Source: CAITNM01 sp964446295
Lineage (GTDB): Bacteria > Pseudomonadota > Alphaproteobacteria > Paracaedibacterales > CAITNM01
Reading direction: 5' to 3'
Assembly: GCA_964446295.1 (NCBI GenBank)
Contig: CAYUNR010000017.1
Coordinates: forward strand, 1-27,914
Length of the DNA: 27,914 nt
Positions within the stretch are counted from its first letter, which is position 1. Every line of letters begins with the position of its first letter. The notes under the pieces were generated by a model, which had not been told where the DNA came from, ran no database searches, and saw only the letters and a program-made list of their open reading frames with translations. The position numbers and the translations under genes were made by a program. Below are positions 6,820 through 14,569 of the stretch, piece by piece.

Positions 6820-7995
6820 TTACAAAATTGCTCTTCGTAATGCTCTGACTAACTTCGGGAAAACTCTCCCTGTGTCCGCTGAAGGAAACAATGATCTGTA
6901 GTGCTCAGCACTACGTGCATTGCTTGCTCCGAAGATTTGTAGTATTTGCGTATCATGCCAGCGAATTTTTTCAGCATTACAATTAATTGTTGGAAACAAT
7001 GCTAGTACACGTTTATGCATGTATTGTTCGGGGTGCTCTTGATAACGGCTAACCTCAGGAATTAGAAGCTTTATCAAATATAATGGATTATCTACTGTTA
7101 AAACAAAAGCCATATCCCAAGCTTGATACAAATCTGTCCAAGCCTTAGGGAAGGGATGGTAGAGCTGACATGTTTTTCCGTCTTCTGAAATGGTCGCTGG
7201 TCCTGATCCTGTTTTGGGATCATATTTTCCACCGGGGGGGGTCATTGCAAGGTCCCACCCAACTTTAGCATTATCAGTGTTGCCATTTATTAGCTCATAG
7301 AAAGCAATTTCTAAAATATTAAGGGGTAATAAAAATCGTGCAGTATTTGGATCAGCTGCTCCATTTATTGTGTTGTTAATAACAGTCTTTGCGGCTTCTC
7401 TCACAGAGTAATATTTTATACTGCATAAAGCTCCGTACTTATTTAGAGTACCTATAATACCTGGTTTATTCCATACATTGCATGCATCTTCAAAAATGGT
7501 AACATTATCATGGGCTGCTTTTGTGAAATTATTAAGTGACATAGCATAAGTTGCCAGATAAGGAATGCTTGATTGAGTTGCGATCACTTTTTGATAAAAT
7601 TCGGTGGGGTTGCTTTTTTCTGCTTCAATTAAAAAATCATGCAAGTAGGGGTTTTTTTCTGCGCACTCTGCTATTTCATCAATTAAATCTTCTAAAGATT
7701 TAACGGAAACATTTTCTGGTAATAATTGGGCCGATGCTGAAGCCATTCGCTCTGTTGCCCAATTGCCGGCAGAGTCTATTAAGCCTAGGTTAACATAATG
7801 CAATTTCATGTTATCTAACACTTCTGCATCAGTTAAACTGCTCAAATGAAATTTTAAATATTTTGCTATTTTTTGTTCTGGATTTTCTTGGGGGAAGGCT
7901 GGTTCATTTCCTGTATCTAGCGATGAAACTCCAGCAAATAGAGATATTCCCATATTGAAAAATGTTGTAACTACTAATAAAAACAGATATTTCAT
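6820..7995 (-). CDS. Exported protein of unknown function (391 residues)
   Basis: ATG 7995 has AGGAG seven bases upstream, a strong ribosome site. The N-terminus is a signal peptide (MKYLFLLVVTTFFNMGISLFAG, cleavage near residue 22). The mature part is mostly predicted helix with scattered cysteines (for example AECAEK, EDACNV, ALCSIKY, KTCQLY, INCNAE) that could form disulfides in the periplasm or outside the cell. I recognise no catalytic motif or family. A run of eight C (complement of 7234-7241) lies inside the reading frame at TPPGGKYD, where slippage could shift the frame. It belongs to the row of exported orphan proteins that fills 5874-10905. Confidence 0.8.
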   Translation of the reverse strand: MKYLFLLVVTTFFNMGISLFAGVSSLDTGNEPAFPQENPEQKIAKYLKFHLSSLTDAEVLDNMKLHYVNLGLIDSAGNWATERMASASAQLLPENVSVKSLEDLIDEIAECAEKNPYLHDFLIEAEKSNPTEFYQKVIATQSSIPYLATYAMSLNNFTKAAHDNVTIFEDACNVWNKPGIIGTLNKYGALCSIKYYSVREAAKTVINNTINGAADPNTARFLLPLNILEIAFYELINGNTDNAKVGWDLAMTPPGGKYDPKTGSGPATISEDGKTCQLYHPFPKAWTDLYQAWDMAFVLTVDNPLYLIKLLIPEVSRYQEHPEQYMHKRVLALFPTINCNAEKIRWHDTQILQIFGASNARSAEHYRSLFPSADTGRVFPKLVRALRRAIL

Positions 7996-8134
7996 GCAAA
8001 CTCCTGCAATTTAATGTCTATTTTGAATAATAATAATACTTTGTTAATAATTAGTTAATTTTCGTTAAGGATGTTTAATTTTTTTTTAAGATTGTTTAAT
8101 ATTGGTTAATAAAGACTGCGTTCCAATATGTTGC

Positions 8135-8812
8135 TCAACGTCTCACTGTTTCTAATAGACCAATTGTTAATTCATTTGAATCTACGGCCTCTTCTTTAAT
8201 TCTAGTAAGTTCCAAGTGCATTACTCTTCTGTCCTTTGTGCCAGCGCAGCTTTCTCCTTCACCATCAGCATCTTCAAGTATCCATTCTGATTTTCTTCCA
8301 ACATTTTTTAACCAATCTACTCCCATGATTTCTTGACACTGGTTCAATGCGTTACGCAAACCAAGTATTGTTGCTATTTTTCCTCTGCCGCCTATGAAAT
8401 GTCGGTCATTTGCATAGCATTGATTGTGGTATTCTGTTTTTCTTGTAACGGCTAAAATTGGAGGAAGACTGAAATCATGCTTTGTTGCCTGGGCACGTAT
8501 GACAGACAAAGAATCACTAATATCAAGCGGATCACATAAAACCAAATGAATTCCTTTGAATGTTTCGTATGTTTGAAATTCCAGCTGCTGCTTACTTACA
8601 ATAAACCTGCACTCAATTTTTTGATGAGGAGAGGTTCGATTAAATTCGTTGAAAGCATTCAGAATAATGCCTCGGTAAACTGGACTATATTCTACGCAGA
8701 CTATGTTAATGGTTGGTGGTTCACTGGTGTGGGCACAAATCAGGAAGGGGGGCATAAATACTACAAAAAGTGCTCTTATTAAGAAAATCTTAAGCTCATC
8801 ATATGCTGCCAT
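8135..8812 (-). CDS. Exported or membrane-anchored protein with a faint receiver-domain pattern
   Basis: 225 residues from ATG 8812; no strong ribosome site is seen. A hydrophobic segment (about residues 9-26, FLIRALFVVFMPPFLICA) acts as signal peptide or anchor. The rest recalls, weakly, a two-component receiver domain: INIVCVEYSPVYRGIIL (35-51) where receivers have a VDD-and-helix start, LVLCDPLD (90-97) with Asp94 in the phospho-acceptor position, ILAVT (119-123), and GRGK (142-145) near the conserved Lys. The acidic pair is degraded to Glu-Tyr. A receiver outside the cytoplasm would be unusual, so this may be only a convergent alpha/beta fold. The C-terminal 60 residues are charged and unrecognised. 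Confidence 0.7.
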   Translation of the reverse strand: MAAYDELKIFLIRALFVVFMPPFLICAHTSEPPTINIVCVEYSPVYRGIILNAFNEFNRTSPHQKIECRFIVSKQQLEFQTYETFKGIHLVLCDPLDISDSLSVIRAQATKHDFSLPPILAVTRKTEYHNQCYANDRHFIGGRGKIATILGLRNALNQCQEIMGVDWLKNVGRKSEWILEDADGEGESCAGTKDRRVMHLELTRIKEEAVDSNELTIGLLETVRR

Positions 8813-8998
8813 AAAAAATCACCAAAAGATATATAATGTATTGTAACACCCTATTTATTAATTTTTTATTACCAAAAATTATATATTTAGATAATTATCG
8901 TTATATTTTTGTGTTGACACTTAGAGCAATTAAATATGTTTACAAATTCGGATGGGGTAGGGCATAAAGTAATATGCTTATTTAAACAAAAAGTGCTT

Positions 8999-9865
8999 AT
9001 GTTTCTATTTTTTTATCGTTATCTATCAATATTATTTTTGTTCGTATTAATATCGGAAGTTTTTTGTGCAGCAGCGCCTGCTGAATTGCATTTAGTTGTT
9101 GGCAGTAATAAAACGGAAGGGCAGCTCAACAGTCCATATTTGCAAGCTTATCATCATAATCCAGATGCTAATTTTACCCATGAACATACATTTGGTGGCA
9201 AGGCAACTACAGCGGATTTACGTCCTGACTATACTGTGCCAGGGCGTCACTTGCACTCAACGGATGTTTGTTCATTTGTTCCTGAAGCTTCTATTGTTGA
9301 TGTGTTTATGGAATTATTTCCAAGTCATGGCGTACGGACAGTTATGGACTTGCAAAGAATGGCAGCAGCGCAAGACCCCACGTATAAGTTTAAAATCATG
9401 AAAGAATTAGGGGATAAATTATCTTCGCTTCCAGTAGCGGTTAGAAACTCAATGATAGGCAATATGCTTACACAAATAAGTAAGCCATATGAAATAGACG
9501 ATCAGTTAATGCCTCATGCAATTGCAAACCTTGCGAAATATATGAAAACAGGCGCCAATCTTTATATAGAACATATTCCGTTGATGGTTGCAGAACTTAC
9601 GGCAAACCCCTTTAGTTTGTGTATGCGACCACAATTTTTAGGGGAATTAAGGGTAGCAATTGCTGAACCTTCTTCAACTTCATTGTGTAGGCAAGCCATT
9701 GATCTTGTGCAGGCAGCTATGGAAATTTCTACAGGTGAAATTCGCTTGACTAGAGAAGAGTATTTTTCAAAGCTTACACAGGAAGTTGATGCCTGTGTAA
9801 CACCAGAAGCTTTTCATCAATCACTTAGTCTTCTTGTGTTGCTTGAACTAGAAAGGCTTGAGTAA
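8999..9865 (+). CDS. Exported methyltransferase-like protein, apparently truncated by TAA
   Basis: The start is uncertain: ATG 8936 also opens this frame, but ATG 8999 gives a compact signal peptide (MFLFFYRYLSILFLFVLISEVFCA, cleavage before AAPAE), and a TTGACA near 8914 would leave no leader for 8936. The mature part loosely follows a Rossmann methyltransferase: LHLVVGSNKTEG in the motif I position, ATTADLRPDY around the acidic strand end, VFMELFPSHG, and ANLYIEHIP where such enzymes have a GGxLYIE strand. The frame ends at TAA 9863-9865 but continues open for 42 codons with a typical C-terminal end (next entry). Either a nonsense mutation shortened it or a short form is made. Family assignment is tentative. 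Confidence 0.6.
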   Translation: MFLFFYRYLSILFLFVLISEVFCAAAPAELHLVVGSNKTEGQLNSPYLQAYHHNPDANFTHEHTFGGKATTADLRPDYTVPGRHLHSTDVCSFVPEASIVDVFMELFPSHGVRTVMDLQRMAAAQDPTYKFKIMKELGDKLSSLPVAVRNSMIGNMLTQISKPYEIDDQLMPHAIANLAKYMKTGANLYIEHIPLMVAELTANPFSLCMRPQFLGELRVAIAEPSSTSLCRQAIDLVQAAMEISTGEIRLTREEYFSKLTQEVDACVTPEAFHQSLSLLVLLELERLE

Positions 9866-9994
9866 TCACAACCAGAATCACCCATTAACACATTTTTGGC
9901 AGGCAAAGGATTTACCAATATTACTCATGAACGGGTTACTAACCCATTTAATGGCCGTAGTAATTCTTGGATGATAACTGCTGTTAAGGCTTGA
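9866..9994 (+). pseudogene. In-frame downstream remnant of the truncated gene
   Basis: Directly after the TAA and in the same frame, 42 sense codons run to TGA 9992-9994. They read FLAGKGFTNITHERVTNPF followed by SWMITAVKA, which looks like the last helix, strand and end of a class I methyltransferase (GF-x-x-V/I, then a hydrophobic strand). No start codon with a ribosome site is seen for separate translation. I take it as the severed C-terminus of the preceding gene. Confidence 0.5.
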
Positions 9995-10032
9995 TAGCAC
10001 ATTGAAAATAGCAACATAATATTATAGATTGC

Positions 10033-10905
10033 TTGTTTGCGTTAATTAAAAAAAGTGTTGTGCTGAAAAAATTTTTAAATGCTAGTTTCGTAAGCCTTTT
10101 TATATTGAATTTTTTCGGTACTGTTTACGCAATGGAAGGGCCTGTTCATCACCCTGATTATTATGCTGGAATTATTCATTCTATTTTGGCGAATAGAGAT
10201 TTGACCGAATATCATCAAAAAAATGCAGAGGATGCCCTAGCCTATCTTGAAAATACCGAAGTTTCCCCCAGCATTAGAGCTAAACTTATAGAACAGATTT
10301 TACTTGAAAAAGATCTAAAAAAATTTCACTTACAGGCGGCATCTGCAGGAGTTGTGCTTTTGAGTGAAGGTTTGCTTCCAATTAAAGAAAAAGCATCTAT
10401 TGCACTACATCTTTTTACAAATAAGTCTTTAAAAGAATATTACCAACATGAAGTTGCAATAAGAGCTTGGGAAAAATTCTCATTTGATGAAAGCGTTCAT
10501 TCGTCAATTTCTTTAGCGAAGGAAGTTATTGCTTGTAACATTTTACGTCGAGATAAATTTCAAGAGCATCATGAGCATGCAATTTTAGTATGGAAAAGCC
10601 TTGATATTCTAACGCAAGGATTCATGGTTTGTGATATTTTGCAAAATGATTCTTTAACACGTCATCATAAATATGCGCAAAGAGTTCTTAAAAAGTTTTT
10701 TTTCACTACTAATGAGGTTGTTCCTAAATATACAAAAAAAAGGTTAGCAGAAATAATAGAAAAAACCAGATCTAGGCAATTAATAAATGCTCGTACTATT
10801 GCTTCAAACTATTTGGATTCCTTGTTGAAAATTGATTCGTCAGCAGCAACCGAAGAAGAGGCTACGCTCTCTTCCTCAAAAAAGCGCAAAAGGCTGGCTA
10901 AATAG
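10033..10905 (+). CDS. Exported helical-repeat protein with a basic C-terminal tail
   Basis: 290 residues from TTG 10033; no ATG is available upstream in the frame, and GTG 10060 is an alternative. The N-terminus holds a hydrophobic leader (FVSLFILNFFGTVYA, cleavage near residue 33). The mature protein carries about five degenerate repeats spaced roughly 35 residues apart, of the form ILxxxxLxxxHxxxAxxxxxxL: SILANRDLTEYHQKNA, QILLEKDLKKFHLQAA, HLFTNKSLKEYYQHEV, NILRRDKFQEHHEHAI and DILQNDSLTRHHKYAQ. This suggests an alpha-solenoid used for protein binding. The last residues, KKRKRLAK (283-290, nt 10879-10902), look like a monopartite nuclear localisation signal. No known family is recognised. 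An effector acting in a host is possible but inferred. Confidence 0.75.
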   Translation: MFALIKKSVVLKKFLNASFVSLFILNFFGTVYAMEGPVHHPDYYAGIIHSILANRDLTEYHQKNAEDALAYLENTEVSPSIRAKLIEQILLEKDLKKFHLQAASAGVVLLSEGLLPIKEKASIALHLFTNKSLKEYYQHEVAIRAWEKFSFDESVHSSISLAKEVIACNILRRDKFQEHHEHAILVWKSLDILTQGFMVCDILQNDSLTRHHKYAQRVLKKFFFTTNEVVPKYTKKRLAEIIEKTRSRQLINARTIASNYLDSLLKIDSSAATEEEATLSSSKKRKRLAK

Positions 10906-10986
10906 CTTAAGTTCCAAAAAATTCCAAACGACATAGGGGCTGATTTTGGTATAAGCTAGAAACGAAATAAATAACGCATAATCAAC

Positions 10987-11880
10987 ATGACAAAAATTAT
11001 CGCTGGTAGCAGTAGCAAAAAATTGGCTGAACAGTTAAGTGCTAACTTGAATATTGCCCAAGTTGAAGCATTTATAGAACGCTTTGAAGACGAAGAACTG
11101 CGCGTGCAATTGGCCGATGGTATTCATGAAGAAGATGTCATTATTGTGCAATCGACTTCGAAACCTGCGAATGATCATTTAATGGAATTGTTGCTGTTGG
11201 TCGATGCGGCGAAGCGTTCCGGGGCGCGCCGGGTTATTGCTTTGGTGCCGTACTTTGGGTATAGCCGCCAAGATAGGCCTTCCTATGCGTTTGGGCCAAT
11301 ATCGGCACGGTTGGTAGCAACGCTTATAGAAGCTGCGGGTGTTGATCACCTGATTACGCTGGATTTGCATTCCCAGCAGGCTGAGGGGTTTTTCCAAATT
11401 GGTGTGCAAAACATTGAAACGTTGACCTTGTTTGCTGAGCTGTTGAAATGTCAGCCAAATTTGATGGTGGTTTCCCCAGACATTGGTGGTATGATTCGTG
11501 CCCGAAAATTAAGTAGCCTGCTGGGGGTGGAACTGGCGGTTATTAATAAAATAAGAACAACCCACAACACTTGCCAAATGGGCGAAATTATTGGAAATGT
11601 TGCGGGCAAAAACTGCGTGTTGGTTGATGATATTGTGGATACTGGCGGAACCTTGTGCAAAGCGGCTGCATTACTGATGCAACACGGGGCGTTGTCAGTT
11701 GAGGCTATTGCAACCCATGCGGTGCTTTCGGGTCAGGCTGTTGCTAATATTGAAGCATCAGTCATTAAGAAAATCACCGTTACCGGCAGCATTGAACAAA
11801 CGCAGTTGCCAGCTAAATTTGCTGTTGCTGATATATCAGTTCTGCTTGGGAAAAACTTGAAGCGAATGATTAAAAGCTGA
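10987..11880 (+). CDS. prs: Ribose-phosphate pyrophosphokinase (PRPP synthetase)
   Basis: Makes 5-phosphoribosyl 1-pyrophosphate from ribose 5-phosphate and ATP, for nucleotide, NAD, His and Trp synthesis. The two-lobe phosphoribosyltransferase-type fold is clear: FEDEELRVQL (33-42), the ATP-binding RQDR (94-97) and PISARLVA (104-111), DLHSQQAEGFF (126-136), VVSPDIGG (161-168), the flexible-loop basic pair INKIR (186-190), and the PRPP-binding loop VLVDDIVDTGGTL (211-223). It is 297 residues, slightly shorter than the usual 310-320. The DLHSQQ segment and the short form differ from the classical enterobacterial enzyme, as in several intracellular Alphaproteobacteria. It stands alone, ahead of a convergent gene nine bases away. 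Confidence 0.95.
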   Translation: MTKIIAGSSSKKLAEQLSANLNIAQVEAFIERFEDEELRVQLADGIHEEDVIIVQSTSKPANDHLMELLLLVDAAKRSGARRVIALVPYFGYSRQDRPSYAFGPISARLVATLIEAAGVDHLITLDLHSQQAEGFFQIGVQNIETLTLFAELLKCQPNLMVVSPDIGGMIRARKLSSLLGVELAVINKIRTTHNTCQMGEIIGNVAGKNCVLVDDIVDTGGTLCKAAALLMQHGALSVEAIATHAVLSGQAVANIEASVIKKITVTGSIEQTQLPAKFAVADISVLLGKNLKRMIKS

Positions 11881-11888
11881 TAACCAGC

Positions 11889-12893
11889 TTAACAGGCAAA
11901 GCTTAGAATAAATTTCCTAACAAAACCAACAAAGTGGGATTTTGTCCAGTGTATTGTGTCTTTTACAAACTCTTTGAATGAACCAAAAACAGTATAGTAG
12001 AGGTATAATTTAACAGCGTGTTCTGAATCAAAATCTAGTTTTACACGTTTATAATTAATGCCCATTTCTTGAATTGTTTTCACATTTTTAGAGTTTAGAT
12101 ATCCTTGTTGAGCCATATTTAGATAATCCACTGGTTGATTCTCAAACACGGTTAAAAATTTTCCATAAAGCCCTTGACTTCTTTGTGTTCCAGCAATTTC
12201 AAATTCCCAAATGTTTTCTCCAGATTTCAGTGTGTGTGCCATGTCTTTCGTGCGCCAAATACAAGCGTATAAAGAGGTTCTCCACAATTCATAGCGATCT
12301 TTTTCTGCAACACCAGGGAAGACCTCAGCTTTCTTTCTAATCGCGATATCAGTTCCATTGTAACCAATCTGGCAATAAGCAACATCTTGCGATTTCATAA
12401 AATTGAAAATATCGCCGAGTCTTTTTTCATCAAGTCGTGTGAAGAAATAATCTTCCAAAAGAACGAGAACATATTTAGTTTTAACAGCAGCTAAAACTGC
12501 CAATGCATTGTCGGACCAGCTTTTTTCATTTGGATTGTTAATATTGATAATTCTTGAATCATCATGTTTCAAAGCATTAGTTACTAAGTAAATAGGAACG
12601 TTTGAGTTAGTGGTTTTCAAAGATGGCCAACTCTTAAAAAGCATCTCAAAAAAAGGTGCCCATAACTCTTGGTATTTATCACAAGAAAAAACGATAATGG
12701 TAAGATCATCAAAAGATATTTTTTGAGCTGATATGCTTTCATTTGAGATCGCATTAGTATCAGTTGAAATTTGACTTGCCTCAATGCACAAAGTCTGGAT
12801 AATTAAATAGGAAAAAAGGAGTATTATTTTCAAAAAAGTCTCTAAATTTGCTTTTACGTCAATATTGATACCATATTTTTCTGTGCCCAACAA
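11889..12893 (-). CDS. Glycosyltransferase-like protein with an N-terminal signal or anchor
   Basis: The middle of the protein has the pattern of a GT-A-like family found in surface-polysaccharide clusters: LTIIVFSCDKYQELWAPFFE, then PIYLVTN, then WSDNALAVLAAVKTKYVLVL, with LLEDYFF in the place of the metal-binding acidic motif. The start may be TTG 12893 or, more convincingly, TTG 12833 with AGAGA upstream, which would give a tidy signal peptide (MKIILLFSYLIIQTLCIEAS). The combination of an export signal and a sugar-nucleotide-dependent fold is odd. The C-terminal 60 residues are basic and aromatic (FKEFVKDTIHWTKSHFVGFV), possibly membrane-binding. There is no polysaccharide cluster around it. 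Confidence is fair for the fold and low for substrate. Confidence 0.6.
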   Translation of the reverse strand: MLGTEKYGINIDVKANLETFLKIILLFSYLIIQTLCIEASQISTDTNAISNESISAQKISFDDLTIIVFSCDKYQELWAPFFEMLFKSWPSLKTTNSNVPIYLVTNALKHDDSRIININNPNEKSWSDNALAVLAAVKTKYVLVLLEDYFFTRLDEKRLGDIFNFMKSQDVAYCQIGYNGTDIAIRKKAEVFPGVAEKDRYELWRTSLYACIWRTKDMAHTLKSGENIWEFEIAGTQRSQGLYGKFLTVFENQPVDYLNMAQQGYLNSKNVKTIQEMGINYKRVKLDFDSEHAVKLYLYYTVFGSFKEFVKDTIHWTKSHFVGFVRKFILSFAC

Positions 12894-13028
12894 TATCAGT
12901 AGAAAACTGATACCACAACAAGCATGAAGCGAAACAAAATAACCCGTGAATAATAAAAATACTTGATTTTAAAATAAAAAATCTATTATAGTCTTTTTCT
13001 AAATTGTATTATTTAAAAAAGGCTAATT

Positions 13029-13490
13029 ATGAAATTAACAAGTTATTTATTATTGGGTGTTATTGCGCAATCATTTGTTTCTTCTGGTGTATGTTCTGAC
13101 CCTTATGAACAAGATAAGACACGTAAGGTGCGTTCTTCACGGAATGCGCGTCCCCCACTTCCTCCAATTACTAGAAAAAAGTCATCTGGAGTTGTTGCGC
13201 AGCCAAATATTGTTGTTGAAGAAGAGGTAAGTGATGCGCGAGCTGCAGAAATACTTATGCACACAGCACCCAGAAATGGAATATATTTGTCTAAAGCAGC
13301 TGAGCAAGAGTATATGAGAAGCCTTAGTACAGCAGAGGTGAAAGCTGTTTTAGAGCTTTCACAAAATTTGTGTAAGCAAAAATGTATCCAAAAGTTGCAA
13401 GATATTTCGAATCGAGACTCTTCATCAATGAGTAATGAGGAATTGATGGCTGGACTACTCGCGGCTGAATTTTTGTTGGCTAATAAGTAG
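13029..13490 (+). CDS. Small exported protein with a basic proline-rich segment
   Basis: 153 residues, ATG 13029 with AAGG upstream. Signal peptide MKLTSYLLLGVIAQSFVSSG, with cleavage near CS-DP. The mature N-terminus is basic and proline-rich (NARPPLPPITRKKSS), which recalls SH3-binding PxxP ligands. A helical C-terminal half follows, with two cysteines close together (NLCKQKC). No family is recognised. It is divergent from the glycosyltransferase-like gene across an AT-rich gap that must hold both promoters. Confidence 0.75.
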   Translation: MKLTSYLLLGVIAQSFVSSGVCSDPYEQDKTRKVRSSRNARPPLPPITRKKSSGVVAQPNIVVEEEVSDARAAEILMHTAPRNGIYLSKAAEQEYMRSLSTAEVKAVLELSQNLCKQKCIQKLQDISNRDSSSMSNEELMAGLLAAEFLLANK

Positions 13491-13496
13491 TATTTA

Positions 13497-14405
13497 TTAA
13501 GCGGCTTTTTGCAAGCAAGGTGATGTACTGGTTATGTCACCTGCTTTTTTGGGCCACTGATTAATCACTAAACCGGAAAATACAACTCCACATGCTAACA
13601 TTGTCATTGGGCTTAGGTGTTCATCCAAGCACAACCATCCGAAAAACACAGAAAATACCGGAATAAGTAATCCATAAATAGAAACTTTGGTGGGGTTATG
13701 TTGGCGCATTAGCCATGTCCATCCGGTTAGCCCGAACAAGGTTGCCACAATTACAATGTAGCCTGTGGCGGCAAGTTCTTTTAGTCCAAGCATGTGTAAT
13801 GATTCAAAGAATACATTTGGTCCTTCCCACACTTGCGATAATAAGAAATAGGGTAGGGGTGGGACCAGGCTCATCCACACAGTCAGCTGCAAAATATCTA
13901 CGCCTTTTAAGGTTCTAGATATGTTGTTTGATAGTCCCCAACACAGTGCGCTGCCCAGTACTAAAGCAAACCCGGTTAGAGTTGATGCATTTTCCGTTTG
14001 AAAGCCCAGCATTGCTACTCCGCAAAGAGCGAGAAAAATGCCAAACATTTCACGTTTTGATAAATGATATCCAAATATAAAGTATGAAAAAATTGCCGTG
14101 AATATGACCTGAGTTTGTAAGGTTAGGGCGCACATTCCAATGCTTATGCCCATTTCTAACCCTTTAAACATCAGCGCGAATTTTGCCACGCCCAAAAGAA
14201 GACCAATTAAAATTAGTTTTGGAAGGGGAATGTTTGGGCGTTTAATGAAAAATACTAATGGAAAAGCCACAAAAACAAAGCGTAAAAAGCCAAAGGTGAG
14301 GGGGGAAATTCCTTGAATTGCCCACTTTATTACCACCAAATTAAAGGCCCAACACACCGCAACACTTAACGCTAAGATAATGTCTTTGATTGGCAAAGAT
14401 AGCAT
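13497..14405 (-). CDS. EamA/DMT-family transporter
   Basis: Inner-membrane permease of the drug/metabolite transporter superfamily, which exports or imports small metabolites. The 302 residues contain two EamA repeats of five helices each: the first starts at ALSVAVCWAFNLVVIKWA and holds LRFVFVAFPLV, the second at GFALVLGSALCWGLSNNISR. The typical loop-helix IPVFSVFFGWLCLDEHLSP, with the conserved Glu of such repeats, lies near the C-terminus. The substrate cannot be told from sequence. ATG 14405 has no strong ribosome site. It is convergent with the small exported gene and divergent from the Bcr-like transporter, and shares with the latter a 160-base intergenic region. Confidence 0.93.
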   Translation of the reverse strand: MLSLPIKDIILALSVAVCWAFNLVVIKWAIQGISPLTFGFLRFVFVAFPLVFFIKRPNIPLPKLILIGLLLGVAKFALMFKGLEMGISIGMCALTLQTQVIFTAIFSYFIFGYHLSKREMFGIFLALCGVAMLGFQTENASTLTGFALVLGSALCWGLSNNISRTLKGVDILQLTVWMSLVPPLPYFLLSQVWEGPNVFFESLHMLGLKELAATGYIVIVATLFGLTGWTWLMRQHNPTKVSIYGLLIPVFSVFFGWLCLDEHLSPMTMLACGVVFSGLVINQWPKKAGDITSTSPCLQKAA

Positions 14406-14507
14406 TCAATAAGGTATAAAAACGTTTATATACTAACGATAAAACAAAAAATTAAATAATGATAACTATTAAAAAATCATATCAAGGTTGATATTTTTGC
14501 ATATGCC

Positions 14508-14536
14508 TTGCGCAAATAGGGCAAAATCACTATATA
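14508..14536 (+). promoter_or_regulatory. Probable promoter of the Bcr/CflA-type transporter
   Basis: TTGCGC (14508-14513), a 17-base spacer and TATATA (14531-14536) match a sigma70 layout. A transcript starting near 14543 would leave room for ATG 14615 or 14618. Confidence 0.5.
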
Positions 14537-14569
14537 TAGTACAGTTCAACGTTTGCTTGTACGCCTATC

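Noticed and set aside
9863..9865. Stop-codon readthrough or recoding at TAA
   Set aside because: TAA is not used for selenocysteine or pyrrolysine, and no recoding signal is seen; a nonsense mutation is simpler.
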